A stretch of DNA of 64,000 bases from Fuerstiella sp041398845. Lineage in GTDB: Bacteria; Planctomycetota; Planctomycetia; Planctomycetales; Planctomycetaceae. This document shows, in pieces, positions 24,484 to 33,891 of this stretch (positions are counted from its first letter, which is position 1; each line of letters begins with the position of its first letter). The notes under the pieces are model-generated. The model did no database searches. It was not told the origin of the DNA and saw nothing but the letters and a program-made list of their open reading frames with translations. Location: contig JAWKTZ010000006.1 of the NCBI GenBank assembly GCA_041398845.1, forward strand, positions 806,001-870,000, read 5' to 3'. The position numbers were made by a program, and so were the translations under genes.

Positions 24484-27400
24484 TCAAAGACTCACCGTCG
24501 CCACCGATTTGTCTGCTGAAGACACGCTGATCGGCCGTTCATTATGAAGCGTCACTCCAAAGATCGTGCCGTACACCAGATAGAACGTGGGCACCAGAAC
24601 CAGCACCAGCGCCGTGGACAACATCAATCCGAAGCACAGACTGGTCGCCATGGGGATGACCAGTTGAGCCTGAAAGGATTTTTCCAGCAGAATCGGCAGC
24701 AGCCCGGCCACCGTCGTCATGGATGTCAGGAGTACCGGGCGGAACCGTCGCTGTCCGGCTTCGATCACCGCCACCTTCAACGGTGTCCCCGAACGGACTC
24801 GAGCGTTGATAAAGTCGACAAGCACGATCGAATCATTCACGACGACCCCGGTCAGAGCCACAAGCCCCAGCATGCTGAACAGAGTCAGTGGCAGCCCCAT
24901 AAACGCATGTCCCCAGATTGCTCCGACAATCCCGAAGGGAATCACGGCCATCACGACCAGAGGCTGCCCGTACGAATTGAACTCCATCGTCAACAGCATG
25001 AACATGGCCAGCAAAGCGACTCCCAGGCCGATCATCAGGCTGCTCACGCTTTCGGTATCCTGCTCCTGTTGTCCTTCCCAGCGAACTCGCAGAGTTGGAT
25101 ATTTCTTCAGCAGCTCAGGCACAAAACCGGCTCGAAGTGCTCCGACGATATCATTCGCATTCGCAACGTTTTCATCCACGTCGGCTGACACCGTGATCGA
25201 ACGTCGCTGATTGATGCGGTTGATTTCTGAGTAGCCTCGCGTGACTTTGACGTCGGCCAGTTCGGTAATCGGTCGTTGGATTCCGTCACCACTGTCAACT
25301 CGAATATCTCCGAAGTTGGCCAGCGAATTCCGGTCTTCTTCCGGATACCGCACCATCAGCTTAACTTCGTGCCGCCCACGCTGCAGCCGCATCACTTCTT
25401 CGCCGTAATAGGACGCTCGAACGGTACGAGCGATATCGTTCAGAGGAATGCCCATCGAGATGGCTCCTGGTTTTTCCGTGAGCTGCAGTTCCCATTTGCC
25501 AGGACGGGAATCGTCAGCGATATCAGTGACTCCGGCAAATCGGCTGAGTTCCGCCCTGGCTTCTTCAATGGCAGCTTCAAGGTCCTCCATGTGTTCTGTG
25601 GCGGCCAGCAGTTTGAATTCGATGGCCTTGCCGCCGGGACCGCGATTCTGCGACCCGTAAGTCAGAGTCTCCACGCCCGGGATCGCTCCGACGGCGGCTC
25701 GCCATTCGTCGACAATTTCCTGGCTGGTGACGGATCTCAGAGTGTTGTCGGCAAGCTGTACATGGACTTTGCCCACGTGACCGCCCGTTGTGGTTTCACC
25801 GCCCCCGGGGCCGCCGGCAATCGTGACGGAACCTACCATGCGATGAATGGCCATGACCAGCGGACTTTTGTCCGTTGAATACTTTTTATTGATCTGCTGA
25901 ATTGCGTTTTCGATCTTTTCGGTCGCGGCATCGGTAATGCGGCTTGGAGTCCCATCCGGAAAGATCACATTGGCCACAACTTCCGGTGCATCAAGCTTGG
26001 GAAAGAAAACTCGCGGAACAGTCCCGTTCAGAACCAGCGTGACGGTCAGCATGACAATCGCCAGTGATGTACTGATGGTAATGGCAGGATTGCGAATCGA
26101 AAAATTCACAAGCGGTGTGTACAGCCGGAAGATGACGAAGTCCAGAAAGCGGTTGGTGACGCGGTTCAGAGCAGCCGTCAGAAAGAACGGTTTCTTTGAA
26201 CCGTGAGCCAGGTGACAGGGCAGAATAAACGTACTTTCCAACAGCGAAATCACCAGCATGGCGATCACCGCCAGTGGCAGCACGGCAAAAAACTTTCCCA
26301 TGATGCCGGTTACGAAGAACATCGGCATGAACGCGAAGACGGTCGTCAGAATGGACGTGGCCACCGACGGAACCACTTCCACCGTGCCATCGATTGCGGC
26401 CTGGACAACGGATTTGCCACGTTCGCGATGTGAATAGATGTTCTCACCGATCACGATGGCGTCATCCACCACAATGCCCAGAGCAATCAGAAACGCAAAC
26501 ATCGACAGCATGTTTAACGTCTGATCAAACTGCCACAGCACGGCGCAGGCTCCGAGAACCGAAATCGGAATGCCGAGCGCCACCCAGAACGCCAGACGAA
26601 ATTCGAGGAACAATGCCAGAACGAGAAATACCAGGATCAACCCCTGAGCTCCGTTGCGTTTGAGCAGGTCCAGTCGATCTCGCACGTTGACAGCGCTGTC
26701 GCCCCATGTGGCAAATTCGTATCCCGGGGGCAACTGATGAGTCGCACAGTATTCGTTCACCGAATCGGCCATCGCCAGCAGGTCTTCTCTGGCGGCCGCT
26801 TTCACAGAAATGGCCAGCCCTGGTCTGCCGTTGACCCGACTGATCGACACCGTGTCGACAAATTCGTCTTTGACGTCACCCAGATCGTCAACGGTCAGCA
26901 CAACGCCGTCCGGTTGAGTGATCAGGGGAATCTCAGCAATCTCTTCGCCAATGGTGCGCTTGTTCTTGCCTCGCAGCAGATAGGTTTCGCCTCGATCTTT
27001 GATGTTGCCGCCGGGTAATTCCAGATTCCGCAGGCGAAGCCGACGACCAACATCGGTCAGCGTCATGCCGTATTCACGCAGAGTTCGTTCGGGGATTTCC
27101 ACATCAATCTGATAGCTGCGTTCACCAACGATGTCGGCCACGGAGATCTGTGGAATCAGCAGCAGATCATCTCGCACACGTTCGGTCACTTCCCGCAGAC
27201 GAACTTCGGCATCAGCCGCCTGACCGTTCGTGGCAATGACGCCGACTGTAATCGCGGGGTTGCGAATCGCCACCTGACGCACTTCCACCTCTTCCGCCAG
27301 ATCGGGAAAGCTGGGAATGCGATCGATTTCGGACTGCACTTCGTTCAGAACTTTCTGAACACTGGGCACATCGGTTTTGACTTCAATCACAACATTGCCG

Positions 27401-27666
27401 GCACCTTCCAGTGCCACTGAAGTGACTTTCTTGATGCCGTCGACGGAACGCACGGCTTCTTCAATCTTCTGACAGATACCGCTTTCCACTTCTTCCGGAC
27501 TGGCACCAGGGTAGGGCACCGACACCAGAATCATCTCCAGTTCGAACTGAGGAAACTCTTCGCGACGCAATTGTGTTCCGGCAAGAATTCCGACAACAAG
27601 AATTCCCACCATCAGCGTGTTCATCGCGGGCGACTGACGGATCGCCCAGGCAATCATGGACTTCAT
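24484..27666 (-). CDS. RND-family efflux pump, inner-membrane permease
   Basis: A 1060-residue AcrB/MdtB-type transporter with 12 membrane helices and two large periplasmic loops. N-terminal MNTLMVGILVVGILA is helix 1. Proton-relay acidic residues appear in LIALGIVVDDAIVIGENIY, and the second half repeats the layout with LVALTGVVVNDSIVLVDFIN. The pump should export small molecules using the proton gradient together with the adaptor encoded just upstream. The start overlaps the adaptor stop by four bases. No outer-membrane TolC-like factor is in the operon. Substrate cannot be told from sequence. Confidence 0.95.
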   Translation of the reverse strand: MKSMIAWAIRQSPAMNTLMVGILVVGILAGTQLRREEFPQFELEMILVSVPYPGASPEEVESGICQKIEEAVRSVDGIKKVTSVALEGAGNVVIEVKTDVPSVQKVLNEVQSEIDRIPSFPDLAEEVEVRQVAIRNPAITVGVIATNGQAADAEVRLREVTERVRDDLLLIPQISVADIVGERSYQIDVEIPERTLREYGMTLTDVGRRLRLRNLELPGGNIKDRGETYLLRGKNKRTIGEEIAEIPLITQPDGVVLTVDDLGDVKDEFVDTVSISRVNGRPGLAISVKAAAREDLLAMADSVNEYCATHQLPPGYEFATWGDSAVNVRDRLDLLKRNGAQGLILVFLVLALFLEFRLAFWVALGIPISVLGACAVLWQFDQTLNMLSMFAFLIALGIVVDDAIVIGENIYSHRERGKSVVQAAIDGTVEVVPSVATSILTTVFAFMPMFFVTGIMGKFFAVLPLAVIAMLVISLLESTFILPCHLAHGSKKPFFLTAALNRVTNRFLDFVIFRLYTPLVNFSIRNPAITISTSLAIVMLTVTLVLNGTVPRVFFPKLDAPEVVANVIFPDGTPSRITDAATEKIENAIQQINKKYSTDKSPLVMAIHRMVGSVTIAGGPGGGETTTGGHVGKVHVQLADNTLRSVTSQEIVDEWRAAVGAIPGVETLTYGSQNRGPGGKAIEFKLLAATEHMEDLEAAIEEARAELSRFAGVTDIADDSRPGKWELQLTEKPGAISMGIPLNDIARTVRASYYGEEVMRLQRGRHEVKLMVRYPEEDRNSLANFGDIRVDSGDGIQRPITELADVKVTRGYSEINRINQRRSITVSADVDENVANANDIVGALRAGFVPELLKKYPTLRVRWEGQQEQDTESVSSLMIGLGVALLAMFMLLTMEFNSYGQPLVVMAVIPFGIVGAIWGHAFMGLPLTLFSMLGLVALTGVVVNDSIVLVDFINARVRSGTPLKVAVIEAGQRRFRPVLLTSMTTVAGLLPILLEKSFQAQLVIPMATSLCFGLMLSTALVLVLVPTFYLVYGTIFGVTLHNERPISVSSADKSVATVSL

Positions 27667-29096
27667 TCCGTGGCCTCCGTCGTGTCGGTGGCTTGTTCTT
27701 CAGCCGTCCCGGCCTTCTGGACAGTTGCATTTTCAAGTGTCGAGTCACTCACCGGCATGGCCTCTTTCACAGATGCCAGCGGCGACACAATGACTCGATC
27801 CCCGGCACTCAGCCCACTGCCATCGCGGCGAACCAGCGCCGTGTTGCCGTCGACGTGAGCCAGCGTGACCTCCAGAATGTCCAGTTTTCCGTCGCGAACA
27901 GCCCAGATCTGACCGCCGGGCCTGACCGCTTCCACCGGCAGACTCAGCAGCGCCAGCGGAGATTCCACGGGAATTCGCACGGACACGAACATGCCGCTCA
28001 ACAGGGTCGGAGGCGACACGGTGGCTCGACCACCGGCGCTGTCGTTGAACCGGGTTTTCTGAGGCTCTTCCACAAGGACTCGACACGGAAACGTGCGAGT
28101 CTCGCGGTCAATGCCTGTTCCTTCAATTCTAGCGATATATCCGTCCCAGATGGTTTCGATGCCTTCGAATTCGTAAGCCACTTCGCAGGGAATTCTGGGC
28201 AGATTCAAAGGATCCATGCTGACCGGCAGGACCGCGCCATCGGGACTGGGACGGCGGTCATTCACCGATTGCTGCTGCCAGATCCACGCCAGTTCTTCGG
28301 ATCGCAGTTTTGTCTTGATCTCCATGCGACTGCCGTCACTGATGTGAACCAGCAGCTCACCTTCTTTGATGTAGTCGCCTTCCTCCACGGCATCGTCCAC
28401 GATACGGCCTTCCAGCGGCGAAACGACCTGGCAGCGAGCCAGATCTTCCTGAGCACGCTTCAGTTCGGCTTCCACCAGAACTCGACTGGCCTGTGTCGTG
28501 CTCTTCTGCTGAGCCAGCGTGTTTTTCTGATTCTGCAGTGTCTGCAGAGCATTGCGAGCCATCAGCTCCTGCTTCATCGCCGTTTCCACTTCGGTTTCGT
28601 TCGCAGTGCCGCGAGTCTGAAGTTTCTGCATGCGAACAAGCTGATTTTTCTGCAGCTTCACGTCCTCGTTCGCAAGATCCAGCAGAGCCTGAGTATTGTC
28701 CAGATTGACGGCAATCCCCTTCAGCTCTTCGTCGATCTGTGCCAACTGAGCCTTCAGACGATCAACTCCAAGACGGTAGTTTGTGTCGTCGATTTCAAAC
28801 AACAGATCTCCTTTTTGAACGTATGTGCCCCCGCGAGCGGCCATCGACTTGGTAACAATGCGGCCCGCCACTTCCGCTCCCACCGTGACCACTCGATACG
28901 TCACGGCTTCGCCATCCAGATCGATATCGAAGGGTTGATTCCAGCCGGACACCGGGGCGGTGACAACCGCCACAGCCTGATTTCCGGCCGCCGCCTCCTG
29001 GACAGGAACGTCCGGCTTCTTACCAAACACAATCAAACCGGCAGCGCCGCTGGCAAGAATCAGGATCGAGATCACAATATTCTGGACGATGTTCAC
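27663..29096 (-). CDS. RND membrane-fusion (periplasmic adaptor) protein
   Basis: A 477-residue HlyD/AcrA-like adaptor. One N-terminal membrane anchor (VISILILASGAAGLIVFG) is followed by half of a lipoyl domain with AEVAGRIVTKSMAARGGTYV, a long helical hairpin rich in Gln and Leu (about residues 105-220), and the returning lipoyl half with CQVVSPLEGRIVDDAVEEGD. It links the inner-membrane pump to the outer envelope. The GTG start overlaps the tetR stop (GTGA) and its own stop overlaps the pump start, so three genes are translationally coupled. Confidence 0.93.
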   Translation of the reverse strand: MNIVQNIVISILILASGAAGLIVFGKKPDVPVQEAAAGNQAVAVVTAPVSGWNQPFDIDLDGEAVTYRVVTVGAEVAGRIVTKSMAARGGTYVQKGDLLFEIDDTNYRLGVDRLKAQLAQIDEELKGIAVNLDNTQALLDLANEDVKLQKNQLVRMQKLQTRGTANETEVETAMKQELMARNALQTLQNQKNTLAQQKSTTQASRVLVEAELKRAQEDLARCQVVSPLEGRIVDDAVEEGDYIKEGELLVHISDGSRMEIKTKLRSEELAWIWQQQSVNDRRPSPDGAVLPVSMDPLNLPRIPCEVAYEFEGIETIWDGYIARIEGTGIDRETRTFPCRVLVEEPQKTRFNDSAGGRATVSPPTLLSGMFVSVRIPVESPLALLSLPVEAVRPGGQIWAVRDGKLDILEVTLAHVDGNTALVRRDGSGLSAGDRVIVSPLASVKEAMPVSDSTLENATVQKAGTAEEQATDTTEATE

Positions 29097-29717
29097 ACGT
29101 TACTCCCGCTGCATTTTTCTGAGGTGCTTCGAGACACCATTCCCTGCGTTAACAGATCCACCATATAACTGACATATTCATCACGAGTATGACCGGTGGG
29201 ATGCCGGCCCAGCATATCCGTCAGCATTGCCGGACCATGCATCGATGTCAGCATCATCATCGCTGTTGCCCTGTCATCCAGTTTGCGAATCAATCCCTTT
29301 TTCGCCGCTCGCTGCAACCATCCGGACAGCACTCGAATGTCTTTCAGAGGCGGCGCTTCGTCATAGCGACGCAACAATTCCTTCGGTTCCATGCCGCTGA
29401 ATCTGAGTACAGACATGGACCGTGAAATTTCCACGAAGAAATCTGCCAGTTCATGCAGAATCTGAGTCAATTGGACCTTCAACGGCCGATCATCCGGCCC
29501 CGCTTCCACCAGCGGAATCCAGTCGGGCTGGCCGCTCCGGAGCAATCGCGGCCAGCATCAGCTCGTGCTTGGAATGGAACCGCTTGAACAGCGCCTGAGA
29601 TGACACTCCCAGACGTTCCGCGATCACGTCCGTGGCCACAGACGGTCCGTGTTCCAGAAAACAGTCACGAGCCGTCTGCAGAATCTGATCGTCGGAAATC
29701 GTTCGAGGTCGCGCCAA
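29093..29717 (-). pseudogene. TetR-family regulator split by a single-base frameshift
   Basis: The N-terminal 60 residues (frame ending at 29490) form a TetR helix-turn-helix: ISDDQILQTARDCFLEHGPS, then ERLGVSSQALFKRFHSKHEL. The C-terminal ligand domain continues in the +1 frame from about 29540 to the stop at 29093. Joining them near 29531-29537, where one base is extra, gives ...LMLAAIAPE followed by GQPDWIPLVEAG and a protein of about 207 residues, normal for the family. The start is TTG with AGGAG upstream. It is the first gene of the efflux operon and would autoregulate through the operator at 29743. Either a real loss of the repressor or an assembly indel. Confidence 0.85.
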
Positions 29718-29742
29718 AGGTTACTCCTGTGCAGTCACTGAC

Positions 29743-29768
29743 AGTTAGTTACTGAACGGTAACTTACT
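29743..29768. promoter_or_regulatory. TetR-type operator palindrome
   Basis: AGTTAGTTAC, six bases, then GTAACTTACT: ten-base arms matching at nine positions. It starts 26 bases upstream of the tetR TTG and within the divergent gap to the acetylesterase gene. Its size and place fit the binding site of the adjacent TetR protein controlling the efflux operon; whether it also affects the rightward gene is unclear. Confidence 0.65.
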
Positions 29769-29895
29769 CGGCGATCTGAGCAAACAGGAAAGTTGCAGAA
29801 TTGTGTTTCAAGCACAGGATTTCCTGCGAACGAGACATTGGCGGAGGAAGCCGGTAGGATGATGCCTTGCCCGAATTCTGTCCGGAGTCTCCGCC

Positions 29896-31446
29896 ATGCC
29901 ACGTCATCTGCCTTTGTTGTTGACCGTCCTTCTGAGTATTCCTGCTTCCACTGCGGCTGCTCTGCAACTGCCCGCGATGTTTTCCGACGCCATGGTTCTG
30001 CAACGCGATCGGCCCACCAGAATCTGGGGCTGGGCCACTGCCGGCGCCAAGGTCGACGTGGTTCTGGGTGATCATCAGCGATTCACCACAGCCAACGATG
30101 CCGGTCGCTGGGAACTGTCGATGCCGGAACTGCCCGCCGGAGGACCTCATGCGTTGACGGTTTCCGGTGACGGATCAACGACAACCATCAAGGACATTTT
30201 GGTCGGCGATGTCTGGCTGTGTTCCGGCCAGTCAAATATGGCGATGACCGTGAGTCGCTGCAACAACGCTCAGGCAGAAGCCGATGCGGCAAAGTATCCT
30301 CAGATTCGCATGTTTCAGGTCAGTTCCGCACACGCCACGGAACCACAGGACACCTGCCGGGGAACGTGGGTCGTGTGTTCTCCGGAAACTGTGTCCGGGT
30401 TTTCAGCAACGGCGTACTTCTTTGGTCGTCGGCTGCACAGAGAACTGAACATCCCCATCGGACTGATCAATTCGTCCGTCGGAGGCACGTCCATCGAATC
30501 ATGGACCAGCATGGACGCTCAATCGGCCGTCCCTGCCATCAAACCTCGCCTTGAGGCATGGCAACAGGACGACGCCGCCTACGATGCTGACCAGGCTCAG
30601 GCTCGCTATGAAAAAGCTCTGGATGTATGGACAAAGAACGCGGCTGCGGCCAAGGCAGCCGGGAAGCCAGTCGGGCGAAAGCCTCAACTGGCAGGTCAGC
30701 CACGAAACGACCGCAACTTTCCGGCCAACCTGTTTAACGGCAAGATCCATCCACTGGTGGGTTACACTTTGAAAGGAGCGATCTGGTATCAGGGAGAAAA
30801 CAGCTCGGGCCGCGGTTTTGCTCACCTGTATGGCGATCAGTTATCAACGCTGATCAAAGACTGGCGCGATCGCTGGGGCCAGGGCGACTTTCCGTTTGGC
30901 TGGGTGCAGTTGCCCAACTATCGAACTCCGCAGACTCAGCCTGCCGAATCCAGCGGCTGGGTGCTGGTTCAGGACGGCATGCGACGTACTCTGCAGATTC
31001 CTCATACCGGCATGGCGGTGACAATTGATGTTGGTGACGCCAGAGACATTCACCCCAAAGACAAGCAAACAGTCGGTCACCGTATGGCTCAATGGGCACT
31101 GGCCGATGTGTACGGTCAGGACATTCCGGCCATGGGACCGATCTACCGCACGTCCACAGTCAAAGGCAACACCGTGATCATTGAATTCGATCATGCTGAC
31201 GGATTGCACGCGAATAGTGATCTGGTCAAAGGATTTGCCATCTCGGGACCGGACAGAAAATTCGTCAACGCCACGGCAAAGATTGTTGGCAACACGGTTC
31301 ACGTCAGCAGCGACGACGTGCCTGAGCCCGTGTCCGTACGTTACGCGTGGGCGGCCAATCCGGTATTCAGCCTTTATAACTCGGCAAAGATTCCGGCATC
31401 TCCGTTTCGAACCGATGACTGGGACGAGACCGGCCAGCAGGGTTAA
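29896..31446 (+). CDS. Sialate O-acetylesterase (SGNH-type), secreted
   Basis: A 516-residue protein with a signal peptide (LPLLLTVLLSIPASTAAA). An N-terminal beta domain is followed by the esterase domain with the nucleophile Ser113 in CSGQSNMAMT. Further family landmarks are GLINSSVGGTSIESW, LKGAIWYQGENS and, near the C-terminus, DIHPKDKQTVGHRMA, which carries the catalytic Asp-His pair. It should remove acetyl groups from sialic acids or other acetylated sugars outside the cytoplasm. Convergent with the sugar transferase gene, with five bases between stops. Confidence 0.92.
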   Translation: MPRHLPLLLTVLLSIPASTAAALQLPAMFSDAMVLQRDRPTRIWGWATAGAKVDVVLGDHQRFTTANDAGRWELSMPELPAGGPHALTVSGDGSTTTIKDILVGDVWLCSGQSNMAMTVSRCNNAQAEADAAKYPQIRMFQVSSAHATEPQDTCRGTWVVCSPETVSGFSATAYFFGRRLHRELNIPIGLINSSVGGTSIESWTSMDAQSAVPAIKPRLEAWQQDDAAYDADQAQARYEKALDVWTKNAAAAKAAGKPVGRKPQLAGQPRNDRNFPANLFNGKIHPLVGYTLKGAIWYQGENSSGRGFAHLYGDQLSTLIKDWRDRWGQGDFPFGWVQLPNYRTPQTQPAESSGWVLVQDGMRRTLQIPHTGMAVTIDVGDARDIHPKDKQTVGHRMAQWALADVYGQDIPAMGPIYRTSTVKGNTVIIEFDHADGLHANSDLVKGFAISGPDRKFVNATAKIVGNTVHVSSDDVPEPVSVRYAWAANPVFSLYNSAKIPASPFRTDDWDETGQQG

Positions 31447-31451
31447 TTCAA

Positions 31452-32129
31452 TTATGCAGCACGCCGAAATCCCTGGCGATCATGCAGCCGCGCCACCGGT
31501 GCCGGGACCGGAAACCGTGTTCTCCCGGCCGCCTTCTGCACGAGCACGGCAACTGTCTGCAGGATAACGCCGATGTCGGTCAACACGGACGCACGCGGCA
31601 GATAATCGCGCTCCATGGCCATTTTTTCGGGCAGGATGCGTTCGACGTACAGCACTTCGGCGTCGATATCATGTTCGGCCAGAAGCACCTCACCGTGAGT
31701 GTAGTTGTAGATCGCACCGGGACTTGTCAGTCCAGGGCGAACAGCCAGAGTTTCCCGATCGGAAGCCGTGTAATGCCGTTCGACAATGTCGGGCGCTTCG
31801 GGACGAGGTCCGACAACGGCCATGTCCCCTTTGAGCACATTGATCAATTGAGGCAGCTCGTCAATCTTCAACTTGCGCAGAATCCTGCCCGCCAGAAAAA
31901 TCCGACTGTCGGCTGCGGCTGTAATCGAACTCCCCTGATCAGCTCGGCAATGCATCGTTCTGAGTTTGTGCATCGTGAATAATGTCCCGCCGAGGCCAAC
32001 GCGCGGTGCCGCGAAAAACGCCGGGCCGGAACTGGAAAGCTTCACGGAGACAGCCGCCACGGCGATCACAGGCGCAGCGAAAACCAACACAGTGGCGGCA
32101 ACAGCAATATCAAAGGCTCGACGAATCAT
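31452..32129 (-). CDS. Bacterial sugar transferase (polyprenyl-phosphate hexose-1-P transferase)
   Basis: A 225-residue protein of the WbaP/PglC catalytic type without the large N-terminal domain. It starts MIRRAFDIAVAATVLVFAAP (membrane helix), then shows MHKLRTM, LRKLKIDELPQLINVLKGD and VGPRPEAPD, the core motifs for phospho-sugar transfer to a polyprenyl phosphate. It would start glycan synthesis at the inner membrane. The catalytic Asp-Glu pair is in KIDELPQ. ATG 32129 is preferred over a TTG at 32150. No other glycan gene is adjacent, yet it is the only initiating enzyme in the window and may serve clusters A and B. Confidence 0.92.
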   Translation of the reverse strand: MIRRAFDIAVAATVLVFAAPVIAVAAVSVKLSSSGPAFFAAPRVGLGGTLFTMHKLRTMHCRADQGSSITAAADSRIFLAGRILRKLKIDELPQLINVLKGDMAVVGPRPEAPDIVERHYTASDRETLAVRPGLTSPGAIYNYTHGEVLLAEHDIDAEVLYVERILPEKMAMERDYLPRASVLTDIGVILQTVAVLVQKAAGRTRFPVPAPVARLHDRQGFRRAA

Positions 32130-32397
32130 GCGGGGATGCTCGTGCAGCAAGTCAGAACTGGATGCTCAGGGACTGGTACTCTGGATTTCCGGATCGGGTT
32201 TTTACCTGTTTCGTGTGGGCCAGGCAAGATGTGAAATCTGCCCTTGCGGAGACCGCGATTTCCTCTTTCTCGGGGCGTCCAAACGCTCTGACTGGTGGTT
32301 TTGAATATACTGGTTTCACAATTGTCATTAATCTGACGGGTCGGCAGGCAGGAGTTCCGGCGATTCCCGCATCAGACTCTGGAATGGAGCGATCCCA

Positions 32398-33840
32398 TTG
32401 TTGAATGTCGTTCCGTTGACAGCGCAACTGATTCGCCGGTTTCTCGGCATCCCTGTCAGGCAGCAACGAGCGACCGGTGTTCTGTTCGCATACAGCTTTC
32501 TCACGTCAGCCAGCTACGTTGCCGCACGAACCATCGGGGACAGCCTGTTTCTGTCGCAGCAGGGAGTCTCAAGACTGCCGCAGATGTTTCTGCTGTCCTC
32601 TCTGGCGGTCGCGGCGACGGCGATGATTGCAAATCGACTGGGCCGCTCAACGCAGATGCTTCGAGTGGCCCAAGTTACTCGTTTGCTTCTGATGAGTGTG
32701 ACGCTGCTGTTCGCATGGCTTGATGGAATTGCTCTGGCGAAATTTCTGGTCGTGAGTGTTCTGTACATTCTGGCAGAAGTGCGCGGCTGCCTGAATACGA
32801 TTCAGATGACGTCGATTCTGTCGGAAGTGTTTCGAAACGGTCGGCGAAAGAGCGTCTACGCCGTGATTGGAGCCGGGGCACCTCTGGCTGGATTTTCAGC
32901 CGGACTGCTGATGGGGCTTGAAGCCGCAGATGTTGGAGGACGGACATGGCTGCTGTTCATCTGTGTCCTGGATCTGCTGGCGGTCTTCGTTCTGAAGGCA
33001 TGGCAGCCGGATCAGTCGCTCATAAAAACGGAGACCGCCATTCCTGAGTCAGAGCGACCTCAGCCGACCGTTGTTGCACAGTCTTCGACAGATCAGCCTG
33101 ACAACTCTGCCGAAGGAGTTGAAATGTCTGAGTCAGCCGAGTCAGCGGATCCTTTGCTGTACAGCTACCTACTGCCGCTGGTTGCTCTCGTCGCCACCAA
33201 GGTAGTGGTGCTGACGCTGATCAACTATCAATGGAAAGTGCTGGCCGCCGATCATTTCCACAATGATGAACAGCAACTGACATTGTACTTTGCAGAGTAC
33301 TATGCCATTGCCAATGTTTTCATCCTGTTGTTTCAACTGTTTCTGACGGGACGTTTTCTGGAACGGACCGGCACCGTGGTTTCACTGATTCTGTTTCCTG
33401 TTCTGGCCGGTTTGACAGGGCTGGGACTGCTGCAGAACTGGCTGCGGTTGTCGCCCATTACTGCGGTCACTCTGGCGCGTGCCACAGATATCTATCGTCG
33501 TGCCGTCCACGACACCAGCCTGGCCGTGATCTACTCTCCGCTCAGTATACTGCGGCAACGACGATTCATTGCCATCATCAATGGACTCGTCAAGCCCGGA
33601 GCGGAAGCCACTGCTTCTGTCCTGCTGACACTGGTCGCATCGCTTGTGGCCACACTGGAAATCACCATTGTGTGGATGTCCCTCCTGCCCGTATGGCTGG
33701 GCTCCGTCTTTGTTCTGGGACGACAGTACCGTCGCCTTCGTGTCCATGGACTCGATCAGGAATCAGAACGGCAACGGCTGACAAGACTCCGGCAGGCAGC
33801 GGTTGCTTCCATCGAGTCGCCGCATCCTCGCAAATCCTGA
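32398..33840 (+). CDS. 12-TM transporter, ATP/ADP-translocase (TLC)-like or MFS
   Basis: A 480-residue membrane protein with about 12 hydrophobic segments and a charged central loop (residues about 205-245, rich in Ser, Glu and Pro). The N-terminal half (FLTSASYVAARTIGDSLFLS, then SRLPQMFLLSSLAV) resembles nucleotide-exchange carriers of the TLC family that are frequent in planctomycetes and Chlamydiae. The substrate is not known and the family call is tentative. The start is a TTG at 32398 with no good alternative nearby. It is divergent from the sugar transferase gene and convergent with ribD. Confidence 0.75.
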   Translation: MLNVVPLTAQLIRRFLGIPVRQQRATGVLFAYSFLTSASYVAARTIGDSLFLSQQGVSRLPQMFLLSSLAVAATAMIANRLGRSTQMLRVAQVTRLLLMSVTLLFAWLDGIALAKFLVVSVLYILAEVRGCLNTIQMTSILSEVFRNGRRKSVYAVIGAGAPLAGFSAGLLMGLEAADVGGRTWLLFICVLDLLAVFVLKAWQPDQSLIKTETAIPESERPQPTVVAQSSTDQPDNSAEGVEMSESAESADPLLYSYLLPLVALVATKVVVLTLINYQWKVLAADHFHNDEQQLTLYFAEYYAIANVFILLFQLFLTGRFLERTGTVVSLILFPVLAGLTGLGLLQNWLRLSPITAVTLARATDIYRRAVHDTSLAVIYSPLSILRQRRFIAIINGLVKPGAEATASVLLTLVASLVATLEITIVWMSLLPVWLGSVFVLGRQYRRLRVHGLDQESERQRLTRLRQAAVASIESPHPRKS

Positions 33841-33891
33841 ATTGCTCATTTGGAAACGGTCAAGATCTGGCGACGCAACCATCATCGCCGC

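Noticed and set aside
27573..29168. 531-residue rightward ORF
   Set aside because: Antisense to the membrane-fusion protein; rich in Phe, His and Gln from reverse codons.
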